Assembly (NCBI GenBank): GCA_942491975.1
Contig: CALOCY010000004.1
Span: 1,550,001 to 1,614,000, forward strand
Direction of reading: 5' to 3'
DNA length: 64,000 nt
From: CALOCY01 sp942491975
Lineage (GTDB): Bacteria; Bacteroidota; Bacteroidia; Bacteroidales; Prolixibacteraceae
The position numbers and the translations under genes are program-made. The notes under the pieces were generated by a model. That model searched no databases. It was not told where the DNA came from and saw nothing but the letters and a program-made list of their open reading frames with translations. This document shows positions 50,933 to 59,748 of this stretch, piece by piece (the first letter of the stretch is position 1; each line of letters begins with the position of its first letter).

Positions 50933-52065
50933 TCGATATTTTTATAGTACGTAAGCGTATAATCGGGCAACAACGACGGGTGCAACAGTTTAATCATATC
51001 CGAAAGTAACAGGTCGGGGCGTGCTGTACCCGTCTCCCAATAGTCGTTGGCTCCGCGTTCATTTAATCGACCAAACCGGCCGTATACCCTGTTGTTTTTT
51101 ACTGATTTAAAAAGCTTTTGCCCTGAGTTGCAGCACAGGTTATTGAGTGTCATCCCTTCCCCCGAATAGATCCATACCCCGGCTTTTAACATGTTTTCCA
51201 GGATAGCTTCGTAACTCATAGCCAGACTGCCCGATGTGGAGTCATTGTGCCACGGATAGAACCCACCAGCCTCTTTTGCCAGCCGTGCCATGTAACTTGC
51301 CCCTCCGGGAATGTACCATGTGCCTTTATAGCCGGCCCCCATCATCACCATTGTGGGTTCCTCTACCGTTTCTGCCAGCTTTTTCAATTGTAGGTAGTTA
51401 TTTTTTATGGCATTGAATATGGAGTCTGCCTTTGGGTAACAACCGGTCAATAAACCGTGTACTTTGATCCATTCTGCACGCCCCAGCGAGGTGGTTTCCA
51501 TCCACTCTACGTTATACAATACCGGAAGTCCGGAATTGATCAAGTGCTGATCCTGCTGTTCGCTTTGCGGAAAACCACTTTTCATGACCAGATCGGGTGA
51601 AGCAGCTATAATCCGTTCTACATTAGGGGCCATTTCGTTGCCTAAGTCTTTTATTTCTCCATCAACATACCGCTGATACGTTGTCGGGTCATATACCCGA
51701 TCAGGCAATGTAACGCCTGAAATACGCTCATGTTCACCCAGCAGTTTTAACATACCAATGTTGGTATTCGATAAACTGGCCACACGTTTTACCGGCACCT
51801 CCAATACACGGTATTTAGCTGCCAGTTTCCGGGGAACCTCCTGTTCCTTTTTCTTTAGCAGAAACTGCGCATAGAATTCCCCCTCTTTCCACGGGTTTCG
51901 TATCTGCAGAATATCAAAACCATCTTCTTCGGCTATCAAAAATATCCGGGAATGTTCAACGGTATATTTTTTTGAGCAGGCTGACCCACCTGTGTGTTTA
52001 TGAGGGCTATTTTGACATGCGCCCCATAAAAAGAGCAGTAACAACAGATAAAAATATGTTTTCAT
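50929..52065 (-). CDS. btuF: cobalamin-binding lipoprotein of the ABC importer
   Basis: 378 residues. Signal peptide with lipobox LWGACQ. A two-lobe helical-backbone binding protein of the FecB/BtuF type (PVKRVASLSNTNIGMLKLL, ISGVTLPDRVYDP, IIAASPDLVMKSGF). Delivers corrinoid to BtuC. Its message begins with a cobalamin riboswitch, and a hairpin CTCCTGAACAGGAG contains the GGAG ribosome-binding site 5 nt before the ATG. Confidence 0.9.
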   Translation of the reverse strand: MKTYFYLLLLLFLWGACQNSPHKHTGGSACSKKYTVEHSRIFLIAEEDGFDILQIRNPWKEGEFYAQFLLKKKEQEVPRKLAAKYRVLEVPVKRVASLSNTNIGMLKLLGEHERISGVTLPDRVYDPTTYQRYVDGEIKDLGNEMAPNVERIIAASPDLVMKSGFPQSEQQDQHLINSGLPVLYNVEWMETTSLGRAEWIKVHGLLTGCYPKADSIFNAIKNNYLQLKKLAETVEEPTMVMMGAGYKGTWYIPGGASYMARLAKEAGGFYPWHNDSTSGSLAMSYEAILENMLKAGVWIYSGEGMTLNNLCCNSGQKLFKSVKNNRVYGRFGRLNERGANDYWETGTARPDLLLSDMIKLLHPSLLPDYTLTYYKNID

Positions 52066-52070
52066 AAAGT

Positions 52071-52084
52071 CTCCTGTTCAGGAG
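52071..52084 (-). promoter_or_regulatory. hairpin covering the btuF ribosome-binding site
   Basis: CTCCTG-AA-CAGGAG on the minus strand is a perfect 6-bp hairpin that sequesters AGGAG, spaced 5-6 nt from the ATG at 52065. It suggests translational control by the riboswitch. Confidence 0.6.
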
Positions 52085-52154
52085 GAGAATTTTTGCAGGA
52101 TAGCTGTTAAAGCAACCGTTTCTTTCTCCCCGAAATCAACGTTTTTTTTTAGTT

Positions 52155-52362
52155 TTTCAGGCAGGTCTTCTGGCTTAGCCACCACACTTCGAGCCTTCCC
52201 GGATACTACTCCAGTGACATTTCCGAAGTGTGTTCTTTGATTTGTAAAAAGCGCATCAAACAATATTGGCATCACAGCTGCGGGGGCAGCCCCGGCTTTT
52301 TTCGTATTGAACCGAAAGCACCGGATTCCCTTTTAATCCCAATCAGGTGGAACCTAAGGTTG
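52155..52362 (-). promoter_or_regulatory. cobalamin (AdoCbl) riboswitch
   Basis: Minus-strand RNA from about 52362 to 52155. The conserved parts run in the known order: GGTTCCACC near the 5' end, GGGAATCCGGTGC, the GCTGCCCCCGCAGCTGT segment, CACTGG, and the B12-box version GCCAGAAGACCTGCC (52160-52174). It precedes btuF-btuC-btuD. The usual loop-loop control would shut the importer when cobalamin is plentiful, here probably by hiding the ribosome-binding site. Confidence 0.93.
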
Positions 52363-52391
52363 CAAAGTTAATGAAAAGCCGGTAAATGCAA
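52363..52391 (-). promoter_or_regulatory. promoter of the cobalamin transport operon
   Basis: Minus-strand TTG (52389-52391), 18-nt spacer, then TAACTTTG (52363-52370), matching TAnnTTTG. It abuts the riboswitch 5' end. Confidence 0.6.
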
Positions 52392-52402
52392 CCGGCTTTC
52401 TG
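52374..52402 (-). terminator. terminator of the gene at 52457, overlapping the btu promoter
   Basis: AAAGCCGGT and ACCGGCTTT form a perfect 9-bp stem with a TGCATTT-type loop, followed by TCATT. It lies about 55 nt after the stop of the large secreted protein gene. Confidence 0.6.
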
Positions 52403-52456
52403 GATTTATGCTGTACGATTAAATGATCAAGGCCTCAAGCTGTCCAATAAACAACA

Positions 52457-54709
52457 CTATTTGCGCATGCTCAAAGCACTCTCCAGTTCTGTTTTGCTAT
52501 CGTTCAGTGTTTTGGTGTATTCCCTGTTTTTTCGTGCACTGTTGTTTTGAAATGAGCCCAACCGGGCAATGTCTTCATATGCATTTTTATCCCGCACAAT
52601 AGCCCTTGCCTGCGCTATGCGTTGTCGGATCTGATCGATGGTATCGCCAAATTGGCGAATATGTGATTCAATATCCATACGCAGTTTAGCCATATCCTCT
52701 TTCAGGTCATCGGGTATTTCACAGTCGATGCAGATAAACTGTGCGGCCAGTTCCTCAAAGTTGGATTCAATATCGTCCAGTTGATTAAGAAAATCACACA
52801 TATCCCGGATCCCATCCTGTAACGAAGGATGTCCGCTTCCATGGTTCATCCAGTTGGCAATCCAGCTTTCCAGTTCGGTAGCTGTACGCTGCATTTTTCG
52901 CCGATAAAAGTCAGCCAGTTTATCAGGACTGACCCCTGTTAACCCTTCGGCTATGCCCAATCCGATCTGGCGTATGGCCAGATCTTCCAAATCGTACAAT
53001 GCCCCCAGTGTTTCTGCAACCTGGCTGGCAGCCCACTTTTCAGCTTCTTTGACTTTATCTTTGGCCATGTCTTTTGCCATCTCTTTCATGGCTTCTTCCC
53101 CGCCTTTTTTAAATGCCGTAACCCCTTTCCCTACAGCATTTTTTACCAAGCCGGCTATAGCCTGTACCTGCTGTGCCTCTTTATCAATAGCATTTCCGGT
53201 ATCAATCCAATGTTTAATCTGACTCACTTCCAAATCAAACTTACACATGGTTTGTGCCAGTTTTCTAAAATGTTCGTGCCATTCATCTTTAAAATTGTCA
53301 AAATCCAATTCCAGCGATGCCAGTTTTACCCGGACTTCGTAGTGAATCAAATCAGCACAATCCTTTTCTTCCTGTTCTACAAACTCTTCGTCCTCACAAA
53401 TATCGCCTCCTTCACCAGGATTGGGATCGGCAGGTGGCAACGGACCAAATACCCAACAGAATGACACAGCAGGACTGGATGTAAGACCGGCTGTTTCCTG
53501 AACTGTCCAAACATATGATTGGCCGTCTTTCAAATCAGGCGCAGCACCTTCCGGCCAGATAAATGAGTGGCCTGTTAGCCCGCTTATTTCATAAGCAGGG
53601 GCTGTTTGTACAATTTTAGCTAACGGATTTTCAGAATCAGCTTTCCACAACTTTAAAGAGAGGTTTGTTCCGGGCGCAACATTAACAGTTTCCCACTCAA
53701 AAACAGGAGGGGTACCCTGCGGCATGGCACCCACAGGAGATATTGGCAACAACAGCAAAGGTTCAGGAGTATCAACCTGTGCCAAAATAGAGAAAGCACC
53801 TACAGTTAACGACTGTCCTGTTAACGTAGTTGTAAAAGTCCCGGCATCAGTCACACTTTCCGGTTGCACGGTAACAGACTGGTTGTTTCCTCCCTGCAGC
53901 AGCAAAACTTCAGGGGTAAGGTTTGTTATTTTAAGGGGGAGTGGTTCCTGCAAATGGCCGAGTCCCGATAAATCCACCGTAATCTCTGTGGTCTGACCCG
54001 GCTTCAACTTCAATTGGGTTGCTGTAATGTCAAGGCCAATCAGGCGTGTTTCGCTGTTGATGATTTCCCCGTTTTCATTGATTTCTATTTTTTGCAGATC
54101 GGTTTTATTCGAAGGGACATCAAAATAGAGACCGCGTGGGGATTCAGCCAGAATATCAACATTGTCCCCCCCGATTGTTAGTGTGGTATTTGAGAAATCG
54201 CCGTCAAAAGGGCCGATAATTTCGGCAGGGATATGCTGTTCCATGGTTGGGGGTACAGCATACAGGGAGATGGGCGAAATGTTTTCGGGGAAAGAGAACG
54301 GTGTTTCCTCCATAACCGGAACAACGGAAGATTCCATCAGGCTGCCACTTTCATCCAACAAATTGAAATGCATATTTTCCGTGGCCAGATCAGCAGGTAT
54401 GGTAAACGTCATTTGTCCGTCAGATAACGGAAAGCGAAGATCTCCGGTCTCAATAGAACAGTTATTAAGGGCAGCCTCGTTTTTGTTTATGCGCTTCTGG
54501 TTTCGTCCTGAAGGTTCGGATATGACTGTTCCGCTGATCACATCACCGGCGGTCATGTCATTGGGCAGGTTAACCGTAACGGTTCCTTTATCCGTTGCAA
54601 AAGAGATTTGCCGGATATTGCTTTTATGTTGTGCAGGGCTGGTTTTCAATCCTCCAAACAGCATGCACAATAGTAAAAGAAACGGGAAGTAAAAGAGACG
54701 GGTTTTCAT
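52457..54709 (-). CDS. large secreted protein with Ig-like modules and a helical C-terminal half, unknown function
   Basis: 750 residues. Signal peptide 1-27 ending TSPAQ. Residues about 30-420 are beta-rich, with Ig-like stretches (e.g. LKPGQTTEITVDLSGLGHL, FEWETVNVAPGTNLSL). An acidic Cys-containing linker (GGDICEDEEFVEQEEKDC) at about 445-460 leads to a helical C-terminal half (460-750). Inside that half, residues about 530-600 form an amphipathic Lys/Ala-rich segment (GLVKNAVGKGVTAFKKGGEEAMKEMAKD) and then QIGLGIAEGLTG. Four further Cys (CDFL, CIDCE and the linker) could crosslink. I recognise no family. The terminator at 52374-52402 ends its transcript. Confidence 0.75.
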   Translation of the reverse strand: MKTRLFYFPFLLLLCMLFGGLKTSPAQHKSNIRQISFATDKGTVTVNLPNDMTAGDVISGTVISEPSGRNQKRINKNEAALNNCSIETGDLRFPLSDGQMTFTIPADLATENMHFNLLDESGSLMESSVVPVMEETPFSFPENISPISLYAVPPTMEQHIPAEIIGPFDGDFSNTTLTIGGDNVDILAESPRGLYFDVPSNKTDLQKIEINENGEIINSETRLIGLDITATQLKLKPGQTTEITVDLSGLGHLQEPLPLKITNLTPEVLLLQGGNNQSVTVQPESVTDAGTFTTTLTGQSLTVGAFSILAQVDTPEPLLLLPISPVGAMPQGTPPVFEWETVNVAPGTNLSLKLWKADSENPLAKIVQTAPAYEISGLTGHSFIWPEGAAPDLKDGQSYVWTVQETAGLTSSPAVSFCWVFGPLPPADPNPGEGGDICEDEEFVEQEEKDCADLIHYEVRVKLASLELDFDNFKDEWHEHFRKLAQTMCKFDLEVSQIKHWIDTGNAIDKEAQQVQAIAGLVKNAVGKGVTAFKKGGEEAMKEMAKDMAKDKVKEAEKWAASQVAETLGALYDLEDLAIRQIGLGIAEGLTGVSPDKLADFYRRKMQRTATELESWIANWMNHGSGHPSLQDGIRDMCDFLNQLDDIESNFEELAAQFICIDCEIPDDLKEDMAKLRMDIESHIRQFGDTIDQIRQRIAQARAIVRDKNAYEDIARLGSFQNNSARKNREYTKTLNDSKTELESALSMRK

Positions 54710-55169
54710 GACTGTAAGTATTGGTTAATATCTGATACAGTATTTTTTGATACGAGTATTTATGGCCTTTTGTTTTTAATTCAATATAAAGGATTGTTCT
54801 TTTAATTCATTTTTTAATAGAGATGGTGTCGTTTCAAACAAAATAACATTTACTTAAACTAAAAAGCTGTTTTACATACATCCTTTGGAACAACAATATC
54901 CAAAAAGATGAAGAGGCGGGCTAAAAGACTGACAAAAAGTAGTTTAAGTATTGATTTTACTGTCTTTTATTTACTGAAATTTCAAACATTTAATACAGAT
55001 GTTCCATAAAAACGCTCTTTTCATGCCTGTTTGATCCTGAAAAAAGGAAAGTCTGTCCGTTTACCCCGGTATTTTATCGGCGTATGCCCTATTTTTAACC
55101 TTCGTTCCGTTTTATCTGTTCATACACAATTGAGCTGACTTATTTAGTAACGGGAATAAATTGAGGCTT
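54710..55169. other. AT-rich divergent intergenic region
   Basis: 460 bp between divergent genes. I see no ORF, RNA fold or confident promoter. It must hold both promoters, but no TAnnTTTG is well placed on either strand. Confidence 0.35.
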
Positions 55170-56726
55170 ATGGATATAAATGCAAAATATTTTAAATCAT
55201 TTCAGGAGCGTGAAGAAGAGCTCCAAAAACGTTACAGTCCCGACAGGTTAGATAAACAGCACTCCAAAGGAAAATTGACTGCACACGAGCGTATTAACCT
55301 ACTTTTTGATGCCGAAACATTTGAAGAAATTGATGCTTTTGTAACGCCAGGAAACCAGGGAACAGGATTTGGGAAGATTGAGAAATCATATGGCGACGGA
55401 GTAGTTGTAGGGCACGGAAAAGTGGATGGACGATTGGTATTCGTCTATGCGCAGGACTTTACGGTAATGGGAGGATCGCTGGGGACAGTACATGCTCAAA
55501 AAATTGCCAAGATACAGGAGATGGCCGTAAAAATGGGAGCACCTATTATCGGGCTTATTGATTCGGGTGGCGCACGTATTCAGGAAGGGATTGCCAGTCT
55601 GGCCGGTTATGCCACTATTTTTCATAACAACATACAATCATCAGGGATTATTCCACAAATATCAGTCATAATGGGGCCTGCTGCCGGTGGTGCTGTTTAC
55701 TCCCCTGCCCTTACCGATTTTATTTTTATGACCAACCACACCAGCTACATGTTTGTAACCGGTCCTAACGTAGTAAAAGAGGTGTTAAACGAAGATGTCT
55801 CTCTGGATGAATTGGGTGGAGCTGAGGTACACGCCCGTAAAAGTGGTGTTTCCCATATGATTTACGAAGATGAAGAGCACACCATATTGGGATTAAAGAA
55901 ATTTTTGAGCTATTTGCCATCCAATAATGTAGAAAACCCGCCTGTCGTAGTAGAAAACGATACAACACCTGATATCAATGAAAAACTACGGGATGTTGTC
56001 CCCGATGATCCTAACAAACCTTATGACGTAAAAGATGTGATCAACCTCATTGTGGACAATGATAGTTTTTTTGAGGTTTCCGAATTGTTTGCTCCCAATT
56101 TAGTAATCGGTTTTGCCCGTCTCGAAGGAAAAACCATCGGGATTGTAGCGAACCAGCCAAAAGTATTGGCGGGTGTGCTTGACATCAACTCTTCGATGAA
56201 AGGGGCACGGTTTATCCGCTTTTGCGATGCATTTAATATTCCGCTACTTACCTTGGAAGATGTACCCGGATTCCTGCCCGGTGCCGATCAGGAACATTTG
56301 GGGATCATCAAGCATGGTGCAAAAATGTTGTATGCCTACAGCGAAGCCACCGTACCTAAAATCACGGTGATCTTGCGTAAATCGTACGGCGGGGCCTATA
56401 TTGTAATGAACAGTAAAAACCTGGGGGGCGACTTCAATTTTGCCTGGCCTACGGCCGAAATTGCCGTAATGGGCCCCGATGGGGCCGTTGCCATCCTTTA
56501 CCGCAGGCAACTCGCAGAATCAGACGATCCGGATGCTTTAAAAAAAGAGCTGGTAAAAAAATACAGGGATGAAGTGGCCAATCCTTTTATCGCTGATGAA
56601 AAGGGATATATTGATGAGGTAATTGATCCTGCGGTCACGCGTAAGAAATTGATTTCAGCATTTGAAGCCCTGCAGAACAAATGGGTAAAATCGCCTGCGC
56701 GCAAACACGGAAATATTCCGCTTTAA
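55170..56726 (+). CDS. acyl-CoA (propionyl-CoA) carboxylase carboxyltransferase subunit
   Basis: 518 residues from the ATG at 55170 (the TTG at 55161 is weaker). Blocks HSKGKLTAHERINLLFDAETF, IGLIDSGGARIQEG, MGPAAGGAVYSPALTDF, DVPGFLPGADQEHLGII and KHGNIPL. It closely parallels the mmdA product at 42096 but is grouped with biotin carboxylase and biotin carrier genes instead of a sodium pump, so it should act as an ATP-dependent carboxylase (propionyl- or acetyl-CoA). Confidence 0.92.
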   Translation: MDINAKYFKSFQEREEELQKRYSPDRLDKQHSKGKLTAHERINLLFDAETFEEIDAFVTPGNQGTGFGKIEKSYGDGVVVGHGKVDGRLVFVYAQDFTVMGGSLGTVHAQKIAKIQEMAVKMGAPIIGLIDSGGARIQEGIASLAGYATIFHNNIQSSGIIPQISVIMGPAAGGAVYSPALTDFIFMTNHTSYMFVTGPNVVKEVLNEDVSLDELGGAEVHARKSGVSHMIYEDEEHTILGLKKFLSYLPSNNVENPPVVVENDTTPDINEKLRDVVPDDPNKPYDVKDVINLIVDNDSFFEVSELFAPNLVIGFARLEGKTIGIVANQPKVLAGVLDINSSMKGARFIRFCDAFNIPLLTLEDVPGFLPGADQEHLGIIKHGAKMLYAYSEATVPKITVILRKSYGGAYIVMNSKNLGGDFNFAWPTAEIAVMGPDGAVAILYRRQLAESDDPDALKKELVKKYRDEVANPFIADEKGYIDEVIDPAVTRKKLISAFEALQNKWVKSPARKHGNIPL

Positions 56727-56829
56727 CTGAGTAGTGAAGAATAGAAGAAACGGAGAAGTGAAGAAAAAACTTCGGCCTTCCAACCTTTTAACTTTCAACT
56801 TCATAAACGTTCAACTAAGGCATAAACAA

Positions 56830-58335
56830 ATGAAAATAAAAAACATTCTTATTGCAAACAGGGGCGAAATTGCCATCCGCATTATCAAATCGGCCAAAAA
56901 GCTGGGAATTAAAACTACCGTTATCAAAACTTCTGCCGAGCCTAATGCGCTGTACCTCTCTCATGCCGATGAAATCTACGATCATTCGAACGATGCCGGT
57001 GAGATTACTGTTTTTCTTGACATCGAAGAATTGATACGTATCGCATGTGAAGTCAGGGCGGATGCTGTGCATCCGGGTTACGGTTTCCTTTCCGAAAATG
57101 CCTACTTTGCCCAAAAATGTGTTGATAACAACCTGGTATTTATCGGACCTTCGCCTGATGTAATCTATAAAATGGGAAATAAAACCGTTGCCCGGGAAAT
57201 TGCGCTGAAAAATAATATCCCGATGGCAACGGGAAGCAAAGGCTATGTGAAATCTGAAAATGAGGCCCTGAAAACAGCTGAAAAAATCGGGTATCCGGTC
57301 ATCATAAAAGCAGCTTCCGGCGGGGGGGGGCGTGGTATGCGTATTGCATGGAATGACCAGGAGTTGCCCAAAATGTTCAATATTGCCCGCAACGAAGCCG
57401 AGAAAGCGTTCAGTGATCCCTCAGTATTCATTGAAAAGTACATCTCCAACCCCAAACATATCGAATTCCAGATACTTGGCGACCAACATGGCCATATTAT
57501 TCATCTGGGCGAACGGGAGTGTTCCATTCAGCGTAAACACCAAAAACTACTCGAAGAAGCCCCTTCATCAGCATTGACCGATGAACTGAGAAAAGAGATC
57601 GGAGAAGTTGCCATAAGGTTGGCCAAAGCGGTAGGTTATTACTCGGCCGGAACGGTTGAGTTTTTACTTGACTCGGAAAATCAGTTCTATTTTATGGAAA
57701 TGAACACCCGCATACAGGTAGAGCATCCTGTAACTGAAGAGATTTCGGGAATTGACCTGATTGAACAGCAGTTGAAAGTAGCGGCAGGGGAGAAATTAAA
57801 CCTTAGCCAAGAAGAGATTATATTAGAGGGGTGGGCTATCGAATGCCGGATCAATGCCGAAGATATACAATCAGGTTTTGCCCCCTGTCCGGGAATCATT
57901 GATAAACTTATCTTTCCCGAGGCCGAATACATACGGGTCGATTCGGGCATCGAACAGGGATCGACCATCACCCCCAATTTTGATTCGATGGTCGCCAAAC
58001 TAATCGTAACAGGAAAAGACCGGAACGAAGCCATTGCCAACTGCAAAAAAGCGCTGGACAACATATGGATCAAAGGCGTAAAAACCACCTTGCCTTTTTT
58101 TAAAATGCTCATGAAACATAAGCAGTTTACTAACGGTACATTCACCACCGGTTTTGTAGAAGAAGAGCTTCAGGATTTCCATGAAAAAAAAGAAGAAGAG
58201 GAGCTGTTAGCCGCATGGTTTGCCACCCGGCTTTTTGTGGATGAAAAAATTGCCGATGGCGACCGCAATGTCGATTTTGAACAGGGAAAAAACATCAACC
58301 CCTGGGTACTAAACAAACGAATCAAACAATTCTAA
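56830..58335 (+). CDS. accC: acyl-CoA carboxylase biotin carboxylase subunit
   Basis: 501 residues from the ATG at 56830; a 32-residue upstream extension is not conserved-looking. The start KNILIANRGEIAIRIIKSAK, the ATP-grasp GGGGRGMR loop (KAASGGGGRGMR), ECSIQRKHQKLLEEAPSS and MEMNTRIQVEHPVTEEISG are diagnostic. It carboxylates biotin with ATP and bicarbonate. Second gene of the carboxylase operon, 104 nt after the carboxyltransferase. Confidence 0.94.
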   Translation: MKIKNILIANRGEIAIRIIKSAKKLGIKTTVIKTSAEPNALYLSHADEIYDHSNDAGEITVFLDIEELIRIACEVRADAVHPGYGFLSENAYFAQKCVDNNLVFIGPSPDVIYKMGNKTVAREIALKNNIPMATGSKGYVKSENEALKTAEKIGYPVIIKAASGGGGRGMRIAWNDQELPKMFNIARNEAEKAFSDPSVFIEKYISNPKHIEFQILGDQHGHIIHLGERECSIQRKHQKLLEEAPSSALTDELRKEIGEVAIRLAKAVGYYSAGTVEFLLDSENQFYFMEMNTRIQVEHPVTEEISGIDLIEQQLKVAAGEKLNLSQEEIILEGWAIECRINAEDIQSGFAPCPGIIDKLIFPEAEYIRVDSGIEQGSTITPNFDSMVAKLIVTGKDRNEAIANCKKALDNIWIKGVKTTLPFFKMLMKHKQFTNGTFTTGFVEEELQDFHEKKEEEELLAAWFATRLFVDEKIADGDRNVDFEQGKNINPWVLNKRIKQF

Positions 58336-58353
58336 CACAAAACGACCAACGCT

Positions 58354-58887
58354 ATGCCTAAGTCATTACTACAACGCATCAACCGATTATATGCTGTTAA
58401 TCAACAGAAGAAAAAATTCACTTTTTCGCTCCCCATAGGGGATAAGTTAAAAACAGGAAAGGGCAAATCGGATGTTAAGATCAAAACCGACGAAAAACTG
58501 GGGACATATATTGTATGGAAAAACCGCAAGTACCCTGTTGAAATTCTTTTCCAAAAGCAGAACAGGTATGAGGTTTTACTCAATGGGGTATCGTACCATT
58601 TTACCATTGAAACCCCCACATCAATGAAACGCCTTACGTTTCTGAGCAGGAAAAAAGGCAAAAGTGATAAGGAGATCATCAAAGCACCTATGCCCGGTAA
58701 GATAGTCGAGGTATTGGCACAGGAAAATACAGAGGTAAGCAAGGGGGAACCACTGGTCATACTCGAAGCCATGAAGATGCAAAACGAAATACAATCACCG
58801 GTAAACGGGAAAGTAGTATCCATCAATGTAAAGAAAAACGATACGGTGATGAAAGACGAGGTGCTTGTTGAGTTGAAAGCTCAATGA
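58354..58887 (+). CDS. biotin carboxyl carrier protein of the acyl-CoA carboxylase
   Basis: 177 residues. A C-terminal biotinyl domain (about 105-177) has the site EAMKMQNE. The N-terminal ~100 residues (basic, with KFTFSLPIGDKLKTGKGK) form a separate domain. Starts 18 nt after accC. It differs from MmdC (44171), so each enzyme has its own carrier. Confidence 0.92.
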   Translation: MPKSLLQRINRLYAVNQQKKKFTFSLPIGDKLKTGKGKSDVKIKTDEKLGTYIVWKNRKYPVEILFQKQNRYEVLLNGVSYHFTIETPTSMKRLTFLSRKKGKSDKEIIKAPMPGKIVEVLAQENTEVSKGEPLVILEAMKMQNEIQSPVNGKVVSINVKKNDTVMKDEVLVELKAQ

Positions 58888-59076
58888 TGTGATGGTTCGT
58901 TAATTGTTCATCAATTCGGTGCGAGATAAATCTCCCAAAGCCATAAAATTATGGAAAATCAGTTCCTGATTATTCATTTCTAATTGTTAATTGTTTCCAT
59001 CCTCACGCAACCTTCTGCCCTGTTGCACATCTTTCTTATACAAGTCTGTTAAACGTTAAACAAAAAAATAGGTTGT

Positions 59077-59718
59077 ATGAGAAAAATTATCTTATCATGT
59101 GCAGTATTAGTTGTCTTTTTTTCATGGGCAAGCGGACAAAATCCGGCAGGGCATCAAAAAACCGGCAACGTAACAGTTCCGTCTGAAGAAAACCGGCAGT
59201 ATACATTTAAAGGCTATTACAACATTACCGAGATGGGGGTTTTAGCAGGATCAAATGAAAACGAATACAACGCCCCGTTTTCATTTTTGACCGTTAACGG
59301 TTATCATTTGACAAATAAGTTAGCTTTGGGTGTAGGTGTGGGTGTCGAATTTATGGCAGAAAGTTATATGCCTGTAATGTTGGATGTACGCTACTATCTT
59401 CGGGATAAAAATTTCTCCCCTTTTGTTTTTGTGCAGGGAGGGTATTCTTTTGCCCTTGATGATGATGCAGAAGAGAAAATACGCTATGATTTTTACGACA
59501 TCTGGCCCTATCCAACAAGTGAGTATCCGGTTAAAGCAAAAGGCGGGTGGGTATTTAATCCGGGGGTCGGTATCCGAAGTATGTTTAGCCAAAATTTTGG
59601 CTTGCTCTTTTCGGTTGGCTACCGCCTGCAACAGTTCAATTATGATAGTGATGAAAACCGGGAGCTTCAGGTAGACTACAACCGCCTTTCGATAAAATTG
59701 GGCATCATTTTCAGGTAA
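59077..59718 (+). CDS. outer-membrane beta-barrel protein
   Basis: 213 residues. Signal peptide 1-20 ending SWASGQ. About eight beta-strands follow (TFKGYYNITEMGVLAG, NKLALGVGVGVEFMAE, FSPFVFVQGGYSFALD, GWVFNPGVGIRSMFS, FGLLFSVGYRLQQFNY) and the last residue pattern GIIFR is barrel-like. Typical Bacteroidota outer-membrane protein of unknown cargo. Followed 30 nt later by an LVIVD-repeat lipoprotein gene, probably in one transcript. Confidence 0.82.
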   Translation: MRKIILSCAVLVVFFSWASGQNPAGHQKTGNVTVPSEENRQYTFKGYYNITEMGVLAGSNENEYNAPFSFLTVNGYHLTNKLALGVGVGVEFMAESYMPVMLDVRYYLRDKNFSPFVFVQGGYSFALDDDAEEKIRYDFYDIWPYPTSEYPVKAKGGWVFNPGVGIRSMFSQNFGLLFSVGYRLQQFNYDSDENRELQVDYNRLSIKLGIIFR

Positions 59719-59748
59719 ATCCGTTTTCAAATTTTAAATTATCAAGCT

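Noticed and set aside
52078..52275. 65-residue minus-strand reading frame across the btu leader
   Set aside because: It overlaps the cobalamin riboswitch, including the B12 box at 52160-52174, and encodes nothing recognisable.
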